Below, piece after piece: positions 8,894 through 17,739 of a DNA stretch of 64,000 nt (its first letter is position 1; each line of letters begins with the position of its first letter). Under the pieces are notes generated by a model. The model was not told where the DNA came from. It did no database searches and saw nothing but the letters and a program-made list of their open reading frames with translations. Made by a program: the position numbers and the translations under genes. The stretch is from DATMAM01 sp035559995 (GTDB lineage Bacteria > Desulfobacterota > Binatia > UBA9968), in NCBI GenBank assembly GCA_035559995.1, contig DATMAM010000001.1, positions 56,769-120,768 of the forward strand, given 5' to 3'.

Positions 8894-9421
8894 CTAGCCG
8901 ATGATCTTGTAATCTCCGCCCAAGTAGCTGCGGCAGAGCTGGGTGTAGGTCGACGAGCCCATCTGGATCCAGTTCAGGGCCTCGCCGCTTATTTCTTTTT
9001 TGACCTTCGCCGGACTTCCGGCGGCAAGAACGCGCGCGGGGATCTTGGTGTGCGGTACGACCACGCTCCCGGCCGCGATCAGGGATTCCTCTCCGATCTC
9101 GGTATTTTCCAAGACGGTGACGTTCATGCCGATGATGGCTCCGCGCCGGATCACGCAGCCCTCCATGATCGCGCCGTGCCCGACGGTGACGTCGGATTCC
9201 AGGATGGTGGCCGCTTCGCCCGAATGGATGACGCAGTTGTCCTGCACGCTGGTCCGGGGGCCGATCACGATCGGAAAGTGATTTTGGTCGGAGCGCAAGA
9301 CCGCGCCGAACCAGATGCTGGAGTCTTCTTCCACGGTCACATCGCCGATGATGACGGCGGTCGGCGCGACGAACGCTTTGGCAGAGATCTTGGGTCTACG
9401 GCCCTGATATTCGATGAGCAT
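8894..9421 (-). CDS. Gamma-carbonic-anhydrase-like hexapeptide protein, third zinc ligand lost
   Basis: 175 residues of left-handed beta-helix hexapeptide repeats, the YrdA/CaiE/Cam-like family. The family motifs are recognisable: RSDQN, SVQDNCVIH (His66) and VTVGHG (His82). Where active members have a third zinc-binding His five residues after the second (LHGC), this protein has Glu87 in MEGC. Catalytic carbonic anhydrase activity is therefore doubtful. It may be a non-catalytic or differently metallated relative. It lies alone on the minus strand between mutM and lhgO, and the 51-base gap to lhgO suggests co-transcription. Confidence 0.85.
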   Translation of the reverse strand: MLIEYQGRRPKISAKAFVAPTAVIIGDVTVEEDSSIWFGAVLRSDQNHFPIVIGPRTSVQDNCVIHSGEAATILESDVTVGHGAIMEGCVIRRGAIIGMNVTVLENTEIGEESLIAAGSVVVPHTKIPARVLAAGSPAKVKKEISGEALNWIQMGSSTYTQLCRSYLGGDYKIIG

Positions 9422-9472
9422 CGCTGGCTACCTCCAAACCGCGCCTCACGATAAAAGACCGCTGCGGCGAAA

Positions 9473-10738
9473 TCAAGGCGGGTCGGCGGCGACGCCCGAT
9501 CGGCCGCGGCGGTGCAAGTCAAACGCCTGCGCCGCGCTGTCGACGATCCAGGCGCCGATCGCGAGCGATGACGTCGCCGCCGGCGAGGGAGCGTTGATGA
9601 CGTGAATCGCGCGCGCCGTTTTTCTGATCACAAAGTCGTCGAGAAGGCTGCCCGCGCGCGACAGCGCCTGCGCGCGCACGCCCGACCCGCCCGGCATGAG
9701 ATCGCCGGGACGAATTTCCGGGATCAAGCGCTGGAGCGCCCGCACAAACGCGCTCTTGCGCAACGAGCGGTACATCTCGGCGGCGCCCGTCTTCCAGTAC
9801 TTGGCCGCCATGCGCCAAAAGCCCGGGTAGCCGATCATCTCGCGGATATCGTTCCAGTTCATGTCGCGGCGCCGATAACCTTCGCGGGCGAGCGCGAGAA
9901 CCGCGTTGGGACCGGCTTCGACCGCTCCATGAATCGTGCGCGTGAAGTGGACGCCTAAAAACGGGAAGCGCGGGTCGGGAACGGGGTAGATCAGGTTCTT
10001 GACGAGATAGCGCCGCTCCGGGACGATCATGTAATATTCGCCGCGAAAAGGAACGATGCGAGCCTGCGGCTCGCTCTCATGCGCGGGCGCGTCATCGGCT
10101 ACCATGCGCGCCACTCGGTCGGAAAATAAGCCCGCGCAGTTGATCATGTAACGGCAGCAATACTCCGACGCCGAGGTCGTGAGGACAAGAGAGTCCCTTC
10201 TCCGTTCCGCGCGCACAAGCTTGGCGCCGGTTATGATCCTGCCGCCGGACTGAACAAATTTTTGTGCGTACGCCGCCGCAACCTGACCGAAGTCGACGAT
10301 GCCGGTTCCCGGGACCAGGAGCGCGCGCAGCCCGGCGGCGAAAGGTTCGATCTCTTTGAGCGCTTGGCGCTCCAACATCTTGAGGCCGGGAACGCCGTTG
10401 GCGGTCCCGCGGCGCCGGAGCTCCTCGAGACGCGGGAGCTCGTCCTCGCTCGTTGCAACCACCACTTTACCGCAGATCTCATACGGGATATCGTTCTCGT
10501 CCAGGAACCTGATCAACCGCTCTCTTCCCGCGACACAGTTTTTCGCCTTGGCCGATCCGGGCCGGTAATAAATTCCCGAATGAATGACGCCGCTGTTGTG
10601 GCTCGATTGGTGCCGCGCGATCTGGTCCTCCTTTTCCAGCACCGCGATCTTTAGGTCGGGATATCTTTCGCCAGCCAGCATCGCTGTAGCGAGGCCGACG
10701 ATTCCCGCGCCAACGATGGCGATGTCAAATTGTTCCAC
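9473..10738 (-). CDS. lhgO: L-2-hydroxyglutarate oxidase/dehydrogenase, FAD-dependent (LhgO)
   Basis: 421 residues. LhgO oxidises L-2-hydroxyglutarate to 2-oxoglutarate, passing electrons to the membrane quinone pool. The N-terminal dinucleotide fold (IVGAGIVGLA, about residues 7-16) and the family segments HQSSHNSGVIHSGIYY and GKVVVATSEDE are present. Further on come FRGEYYM and the LGVHFTRTIHG strand, and then the C-terminal FAD contacts (VINAPSPAATSSLAIG). The family length is about 400, so it is complete. The gene is read leftward with the hexapeptide protein behind it. Confidence 0.93.
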   Translation of the reverse strand: MEQFDIAIVGAGIVGLATAMLAGERYPDLKIAVLEKEDQIARHQSSHNSGVIHSGIYYRPGSAKAKNCVAGRERLIRFLDENDIPYEICGKVVVATSEDELPRLEELRRRGTANGVPGLKMLERQALKEIEPFAAGLRALLVPGTGIVDFGQVAAAYAQKFVQSGGRIITGAKLVRAERRRDSLVLTTSASEYCCRYMINCAGLFSDRVARMVADDAPAHESEPQARIVPFRGEYYMIVPERRYLVKNLIYPVPDPRFPFLGVHFTRTIHGAVEAGPNAVLALAREGYRRRDMNWNDIREMIGYPGFWRMAAKYWKTGAAEMYRSLRKSAFVRALQRLIPEIRPGDLMPGGSGVRAQALSRAGSLLDDFVIRKTARAIHVINAPSPAATSSLAIGAWIVDSAAQAFDLHRRGRSGVAADPP

Positions 10739-10914
10739 GGCTTTATCAATCGTCGTTTAGCGTTCCAAAATACTTCGCCTGAGTTTTGCAATTAAGGCAA
10801 GATGAAAGCATAAAAGCTCGCCGCTGTAAATTTTTCTTGCACCGCTTGCATCGAAACAATTCCTAGCAAAATCATCGGCTTAGCTCGTGCGCGCCGCTTT
10901 TTTAGAGCCGCGAC

Positions 10915-10933
10915 ATGTAAAATGAGCTTACAT
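10915..10933. promoter_or_regulatory. Inverted repeat, candidate enhancer-binding-protein site
   Basis: ATGTAA, seven bases, TTACAT: a perfect 6-base dyad centred about 144 bases upstream of the predicted sigma-54 transcription start. That is the distance at which activators of sigma-54 polymerase normally bind. A short T run follows, so a weak hairpin terminator is the competing reading. Confidence 0.35.
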
Positions 10934-11041
10934 TTTTGCGCGCGGGCAGCCCTTAGCACGCGAATTTTTTCCGTCCAGGCCTTGCCAGAGTCTTCCTTTC
11001 GCTTTCCTCAAGCTTCCCCGACGGACGGCTGGACCGGTTTC

Positions 11042-11057
11042 TGGCACGCTCATTGCG
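11042..11057 (+). promoter_or_regulatory. Sigma-54 (-24/-12) promoter for the PEP-CTERM gene
   Basis: TGGCAC, five bases, TTGC: the GG and GC doublets are separated by exactly ten bases, matching the RpoN consensus. The predicted start of transcription is near 11068, only about 5 bases before the ATG at 11073, so the message would be almost leaderless. In exosortase/PEP-CTERM bacteria, PEP-CTERM genes are known targets of RpoN with the PrsK/PrsR two-component system, which supports the call. Confidence 0.7.
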
Positions 11058-11072
11058 CTGGCTCCTATTGCT

Positions 11073-11945
11073 ATGAAGTTAGTGCGAAATTTATCCGCTC
11101 TTATGTTCGCCGGCTTTCTTCTTGCGGGGGAAGCGGCCGCAGATCCTGCGGTGATCTTTGACTTCAATAGCCTGCCGCCCGGACTTCAAAGCGCGCCGGG
11201 CGCGGATTCCATCGAATCCTACATGGAAGGCCTCTACGGCGCCGATATTTCGGTCGATACCGGCGCGTATACCTCCAACAGCGGTATCAAGGTCAAGAAG
11301 AAATTTGCGCATCTGGGGAATACTGACGGGGCGCTCTATGCGGCCAAGCTGAACAAGAAGCAGCTGAAACTCCGGGCAAGCGATACCTTTCTTGCAAACC
11401 CGGCGACTGTCAAGGGAGCGAAAAGCTATTTGGCGCTCGACTTCGGCAGCAAGCCGATCAGCGGCCTTGAGTTTGACTTCGAAATCTTTCCTGTGAGGAA
11501 GAAATTTCCCGCCGGGCTCACCGTTAAGGCGGACGGGGTGACGATCCTCGAATACTCCGCTTCCAAAAAAGACAAGAAAACCGGCCTGCTCGGCCATCAA
11601 AGCCTTCTGCTTTTCGACACCCCAGTCCACAAGCTGGAGTTCATCGGCACGCCCAATACGCCGATCGGGATCGACAATCTTCTCGTGTACAACCCCGCTT
11701 GGGGCGGATCCAACGGGCTCGGCCTCAGCGCAGGGAGCGGTTTTGTGGGCGCGATCGCGGGCAACAATCTCCCCTCCGAGAGCGAACCGCCCAATGGAGG
11801 CGAAGGGCCGCTCGATTATTCCGGGACCGCGTGGGTGGTCGACTCGCCGCAGGCCTTACAGGAGGTTCCGGAACCAAGCGCGCTCTTCCTGATCGGCGCG
11901 GGGGTCGCAGCGATAGCGCTCACGCGTTTGCGGCTCCGGCCGTAA
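11073..11945 (+). CDS. PEP-CTERM sorting-domain secreted protein
   Basis: 290 residues. A signal peptide (about 1-23, cleaved near AAADP) is followed by a beta-rich body with no domain I recognise. The C-terminus has EVPEPSALFLIGAG, a hydrophobic helix and a basic RLRLRP tail, which is the tripartite PEP-CTERM signal cut by exosortase. Such proteins are exported and attached to the surface or extracellular polymer, and exosortase genes usually accompany exopolysaccharide loci. No exosortase is in the window. There is no Shine-Dalgarno, in keeping with the very short leader predicted from the sigma-54 promoter. The next in-frame ATG would remove the charged start of the signal peptide. Confidence 0.88.
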   Translation: MKLVRNLSALMFAGFLLAGEAAADPAVIFDFNSLPPGLQSAPGADSIESYMEGLYGADISVDTGAYTSNSGIKVKKKFAHLGNTDGALYAAKLNKKQLKLRASDTFLANPATVKGAKSYLALDFGSKPISGLEFDFEIFPVRKKFPAGLTVKADGVTILEYSASKKDKKTGLLGHQSLLLFDTPVHKLEFIGTPNTPIGIDNLLVYNPAWGGSNGLGLSAGSGFVGAIAGNNLPSESEPPNGGEGPLDYSGTAWVVDSPQALQEVPEPSALFLIGAGVAAIALTRLRLRP

Positions 11946-12108
11946 GAAATTCGCACGATCATCGTCTCTCCTCGAGCTGTCTTTGGCGGCTTTGCCTGTC
12001 TTCGCCCGCGAAGCCGCAGCTGTCGCTTCCTGCCGTCGGTTGACATACTTTAGTCCATCCTCTAATGTCGGTCGGTTATCTCGAAACGAAATCCATCAGG
12101 AGTCGGCT

Positions 12109-13041
12109 ATGGACGATTTCTACGCGGCTTGGCTGAGGCAATCGGAAGAGATCGAGAAGGCCGTTGCCCAGGCGCCCAGGGTAGCGAGGGCGAAGGACCT
12201 CAAGTGGACGCGGACGCGACAGGATTACCGCGCCGCGCTGATGATAGCTCCGGAAACAGGTTTTCCAACGGGCGGAAGCTTGTTGATGAAAGCCGAGATC
12301 CCTCCCGGGTGGCATACCGGAAAGCACGCGCACGGCGAAGAGGCGATCTATATCGAACGCGGCGAGGGCTTTCTGGTGCTCGACGAGCGCAGGTACGACT
12401 TCCGCAAGGGGACGATCTTTCACATTCCGTACCGCTCCACGCACCAGCTTTTTTGCACGGGAAGCGAGCCGGTTATTTATATTTCCGGACTGGCGTGGCC
12501 GCTCGAAGCCGCGATTCACATGGGCAGAATCGAGCAGCATGAGGATGCGGGCGAGCACGCGCCGGGGGTGGAAAGAAGATTTGCCGCCGAAGAGAGCCAG
12601 TACTGGCCCGTGGACGGCCGCAGAATCTCGATGCACGAGGAGCAGTTTGTGCTTTCGGGCGAGAGCAAGCATGGCGCGACTTATTTTTTGATGGGCAGGA
12701 CGGGAAAGGACAACGGCTTCAAGGCCACCGCGGTGGCGATCAGCTCGATTTTCGTGGACGCGCCTCGCTCGAAGAGCCACAGCCACGCCCATCCCGAAGC
12801 GTACCTCTACGCGCTGCAAGGCGGCGGCTATTCAGAGATCGGCGGTGCGAGACACGACTGGGAGCAGGGCGACGCGGTCCACGTTCCGCCGGGCATGCTC
12901 CATCACCAGCACTTCAACCCCTACGATAGCGAAATGAAAGAGCTGCGGTTCGAGTATGGCATCCGTTACTGGATGGTGGAGCAGTGGCGGGGCTACGCGA
13001 CCGTGGATCGACACATGCGCGCCACTCACATGGATGACTGA
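12109..13041 (+). CDS. Two-domain cupin protein
   Basis: 310 residues from the ATG preceded by a CAGGAG ribosome-binding site. There are two beta-barrel cupin domains. The first has HTGKHAHGEEAIYIERGEG and HIPYRSTHQ at about residues 65-120. The second has SHSHAHPEAYLYALQGGG and VPPGMLHHQHF at about 222-270. Both keep His and Glu candidates for a metal centre. Bicupins of this shape include gentisate-type ring-cleaving dioxygenases and many uncharacterised proteins. The substrate cannot be assigned, and no aromatic pathway genes are nearby. Confidence 0.8.
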   Translation: MDDFYAAWLRQSEEIEKAVAQAPRVARAKDLKWTRTRQDYRAALMIAPETGFPTGGSLLMKAEIPPGWHTGKHAHGEEAIYIERGEGFLVLDERRYDFRKGTIFHIPYRSTHQLFCTGSEPVIYISGLAWPLEAAIHMGRIEQHEDAGEHAPGVERRFAAEESQYWPVDGRRISMHEEQFVLSGESKHGATYFLMGRTGKDNGFKATAVAISSIFVDAPRSKSHSHAHPEAYLYALQGGGYSEIGGARHDWEQGDAVHVPPGMLHHQHFNPYDSEMKELRFEYGIRYWMVEQWRGYATVDRHMRATHMDD

Positions 13042-13082
13042 AGGCGCGGCCGCTCCCCCTAGTAGCGCTTACCTCCCTTGCA

Positions 13083-13102
13083 CAAGCGCGTTGAGGCGCT
13101 TG
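13083..13102. repeat. Inverted repeat in the bicupin downstream region
   Basis: CAAGCGC, six bases, GCGCTTG, a perfect 7-base-pair stem 40 bases after the bicupin stop. No T run follows, so a classical intrinsic terminator is not supported. It could act as an RNA 3'-end hairpin. Confidence 0.35.
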
Positions 13103-13150
13103 CGTTGAACTGGCGCGTCTTGTGGCGTGGCGGCCGAAATGCTCAAATTG

Positions 13151-13160
13151 CCAACGTTGG
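13151..13160. promoter_or_regulatory. 10-base palindrome upstream of the unknown-uvrB unit
   Basis: CCAACGTTGG is a perfect palindrome 73 bases before the next ATG. It could be an operator, but a 10-base palindrome can arise by chance and no repressor is known for it. Confidence 0.25.
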
Positions 13161-13232
13161 AACTGCGCGCGCCGCAACGGTACAATTCTGACGCAGGCGC
13201 CGCCGGTCGGCGGCGAGCTTCGTTTTTAGCGG

Positions 13233-13685
13233 ATGACCGTCAAAGAGGCGCTCGCTTTCGTCGAGCTCAACGGGATCGTGCTTGAATCCGCGCGCGGGCC
13301 GGTTCCCAACCTCGCCGAAAAGATAACCGGCGAGGAACTAAAGGGGAGCTGGTGGGCGCACAAAAGATCGCGCGAGATCTTTACGATCACACGCGGAGTG
13401 CGCGCTTCGGGCCAGGTGCTGGTCTGCAGGCTAGTCGAAGGCAAAATCACTTACGTTCACCGCCGCCTGTGGCCGGCGCTCATTAGGCTGGCGGATCGAG
13501 TCCCCAAGGCTTTGCTCACCGCGATTCGCGAGGTGCACACCCCGAGCGGCGCTCACCGGGTCGAGGAGACGCCGTTCCCCGATTGGGTTCCGGAGGATGC
13601 TCTGCGAGAGGCAAAGGAGCTGTCCGAACAGCAGGCGCTGGCGCTTTTGGGCGAGACCGTACCGGCCGTTCTGGGGTTGAACTGA
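13233..13685 (+). CDS. Conserved hypothetical protein upstream of uvrB
   Basis: 150 residues, no signal peptide, no membrane segment. I recognise no named domain. The first half (GPVPNLAEKITGEELKGSWW, then HKRSREIFTITRGVR) looks like a compact conserved core with a WWAHK segment and several Arg/Lys, and VCRLVEGKITYVHRRLWPAL follows. The C-terminus is a Glu-rich helix. Its stop codon is two bases before the uvrB start, so it is translated with uvrB, which hints at a DNA-related role. That hint comes from context only. Confidence 0.7.
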   Translation: MTVKEALAFVELNGIVLESARGPVPNLAEKITGEELKGSWWAHKRSREIFTITRGVRASGQVLVCRLVEGKITYVHRRLWPALIRLADRVPKALLTAIREVHTPSGAHRVEETPFPDWVPEDALREAKELSEQQALALLGETVPAVLGLN

Positions 13686-13687
13686 GC

Positions 13688-15721
13688 ATGTTGGGAGAGC
13701 GCAAAAGCTTCCCGTACCGCCTCGAGGCGAACTACCAGCCTCAGGGCGATCAGCCGCAGGCGATCGAGCAGCTGGTTGCGGGAGTCCGCCAAGGCAAGCG
13801 CCATCAGGTCCTGCTCGGGGTCACCGGCTCGGGCAAGACTTTCACGATGGCCAACGTGATTGCGCAGGCGGGCCGCCCGGCGCTGGTGATCGCGCCCAAT
13901 AAAACGCTGGCGGCGCAGCTTTACAACGAATTCCGAGAAATGTTCCCGCACAACGCGGTGCGCTACTTCGTGAGCTACTACGATTATTACCAGCCGGAAG
14001 CTTACGTGCCTGCCACGGACACCTACATCGAAAAAGACGCCTCGATCAACGACGAGATCGACAAACTGCGCCACTCCGCCACCAAGGCGCTTTTGGAGCG
14101 GCGCGATGTCATCATCGTCGCGAGCGTGTCGTGCATTTACGGCCTGGGCTCGCCGGAGGCCTACTTCGAAATGATGGTCTTCGTCGAAAAGGGCATGGAA
14201 ATCGAGCGCGATCTCCTCCTGCGCAAGCTGGTCGACATCCAGTACCAGAGAAACGACTTCGATTTTCACCGCGGGGTTTTTCGCGTGCGCGGCGACGTGG
14301 TCGAAGTCTTTCCCGCCTATGAAGACGTCTCGGCGGTGCGCATCGAATTCTTCGGCGATACGATCGAAGCGATCTACGAGATCGATCCGGTCCGCGGGAA
14401 GATCCAGCGCAGGGTCGATCGCGCCGCGATTTACCCGGCCAGCCATTACGTGACGAATCAGGAGCGGATGGAAAAGGCGATCCACGGCATCCGCGTCGAG
14501 CTGAAAGAAAGGCTCGCCGAACTGCGGGCGCAGAACAAGCTGCTGGAAGCGCAGCGGCTGGAGCAGCGGACGCTCTATGATCTGGAGCTGCTCGAGGAGA
14601 TGGGTTTCTGTCCCGGCATCGAGAACTATTCGCGCCACTTGACCGGGCGCCAGCCCGGCGAGCCGCCGCCGACGTTGCTCAACTATTTTCCGCCCGACTT
14701 TCTTCTGTTCATCGATGAGAGCCACGTCACGGTGCCGCAGATCGGCGGGATGTATCGGGGCGACCGCTCGCGCAAGGAGACGCTCGTCGAGTACGGCTTT
14801 CGCCTGCCTTCGGCCTTGGACAATCGGCCGTTAAATTTTGCCGAGTTCGAAAGCATGGTTCATCAGGTCATCTATGTCTCGGCGACGCCCGGGCCCTACG
14901 AGCTGGAAAAAACCGGCGGGGTCGTCGTCGAGCAGCTGATCCGCCCGACCGGACTCACCGATCCACAGGTGATCGTGCGCCCGGCGCGCAACCAGGTCGA
15001 CGATCTTCTCGAAGAGGTGCGCAAGCGGAGCGAGCGCGGCGAACGCGTCTTGGTCACAACGCTGACCAAGCGCATGGCCGAGGATCTCACGGACTACTAT
15101 CAGGATCTCGGCGTGAAGGTGCGCTATCTCCACTCCGATATCGAGACGATCGAGAGGGTGGAAATCATCCGCGACCTAAGAAAAGGCACGTTCGACGTCC
15201 TGGTGGGAATCAATCTGCTGCGGGAAGGGCTCGACATTCCCGAAGTTTCCCTGGTCGCCATTCTCGATGCCGACAAGGAAGGTTTCCTGCGCTCCGATCG
15301 CTCGCTCATCCAAACCATTGGCCGCGCCGCGCGCAACGTAAACGGCACGGTGATCCTATACGCCGACGGCGTGACCGACTCGATGAGGCGGGCCATCGAC
15401 GAGACGGAGAGAAGGCGGCGCGTTCAGGCGCAATTCAATCGCGAGCACGGCATCACGCCCCAGACCGTGGTGAAGGCGCTGGGCACGCCGCTGGTGGAGT
15501 TTTACGAGTCCGATTACATTACCGTGCCCATCGCGGCGGAGCCGGCCGCAGAATACCTGCCCATCGATCAGATCCCGCGCAAGATCCAGCAGCTGCGCAA
15601 GCAAATGAAGAAGGCGGCCCAAGAACTGGACTTCGAGCGCGCGGCCCAGCTGCGCGACGAGATCAAGCGCCTCGAAGAGAGAGAGCTGGGCCTCGCCAAC
15701 CCGCTCGTCGCCCGCGGCTGA
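13688..15721 (+). CDS. uvrB: Excinuclease ABC subunit UvrB
   Basis: 677 residues. UvrB is the helicase-like damage-verifying subunit of nucleotide excision repair. Walker A is GVTGSGKT at 44-51. The beta-hairpin region has YYDYYQPEAY, the DESH box is at 343-346, and helicase motifs V and VI (LREGLDIPEV, QTIGRAARN) are present. A C-terminal UVR domain (about 635-668), which contacts UvrC, ends the protein. The start is the ATG two bases after the preceding stop; longer upstream frames only read through the other gene. Confidence 0.97.
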   Translation: MLGERKSFPYRLEANYQPQGDQPQAIEQLVAGVRQGKRHQVLLGVTGSGKTFTMANVIAQAGRPALVIAPNKTLAAQLYNEFREMFPHNAVRYFVSYYDYYQPEAYVPATDTYIEKDASINDEIDKLRHSATKALLERRDVIIVASVSCIYGLGSPEAYFEMMVFVEKGMEIERDLLLRKLVDIQYQRNDFDFHRGVFRVRGDVVEVFPAYEDVSAVRIEFFGDTIEAIYEIDPVRGKIQRRVDRAAIYPASHYVTNQERMEKAIHGIRVELKERLAELRAQNKLLEAQRLEQRTLYDLELLEEMGFCPGIENYSRHLTGRQPGEPPPTLLNYFPPDFLLFIDESHVTVPQIGGMYRGDRSRKETLVEYGFRLPSALDNRPLNFAEFESMVHQVIYVSATPGPYELEKTGGVVVEQLIRPTGLTDPQVIVRPARNQVDDLLEEVRKRSERGERVLVTTLTKRMAEDLTDYYQDLGVKVRYLHSDIETIERVEIIRDLRKGTFDVLVGINLLREGLDIPEVSLVAILDADKEGFLRSDRSLIQTIGRAARNVNGTVILYADGVTDSMRRAIDETERRRRVQAQFNREHGITPQTVVKALGTPLVEFYESDYITVPIAAEPAAEYLPIDQIPRKIQQLRKQMKKAAQELDFERAAQLRDEIKRLEERELGLANPLVARG

Positions 15722-15774
15722 CGCCCGGCGGCTGTTCCCCGGACTTTTATGGGGTAAAATGAGTCTGGCGGCCG

Positions 15775-17667
<1,893 letters not shown>

Positions 17668-17739
17668 CGGTCGGGCGCCGCTGCTGCTAGATTCGCGCCT
17701 CCGGTAGCGAGACAGTCGCTCAAAAGAAGGGAGCCGCTC

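Larger units (their letters stand above)
10739..11072. other. Divergent intergenic region between lhgO and the PEP-CTERM gene
   Basis: 334 bases with no plausible gene and visibly more A+T than its flanks. It must hold the leftward lhgO promoter, which I could not pinpoint. On the other side it holds a sigma-54-type promoter just before the PEP-CTERM gene and an AT-rich inverted repeat about 140 bases upstream of the predicted transcript start. Both are listed separately. Confidence 0.6.

Noticed and set aside
15732..15760. TAAAAT as a possible -10 in the uvrB-uvrC gap
   Set aside because: No matching -35 at the right distance, and the gap is short enough for co-transcription.
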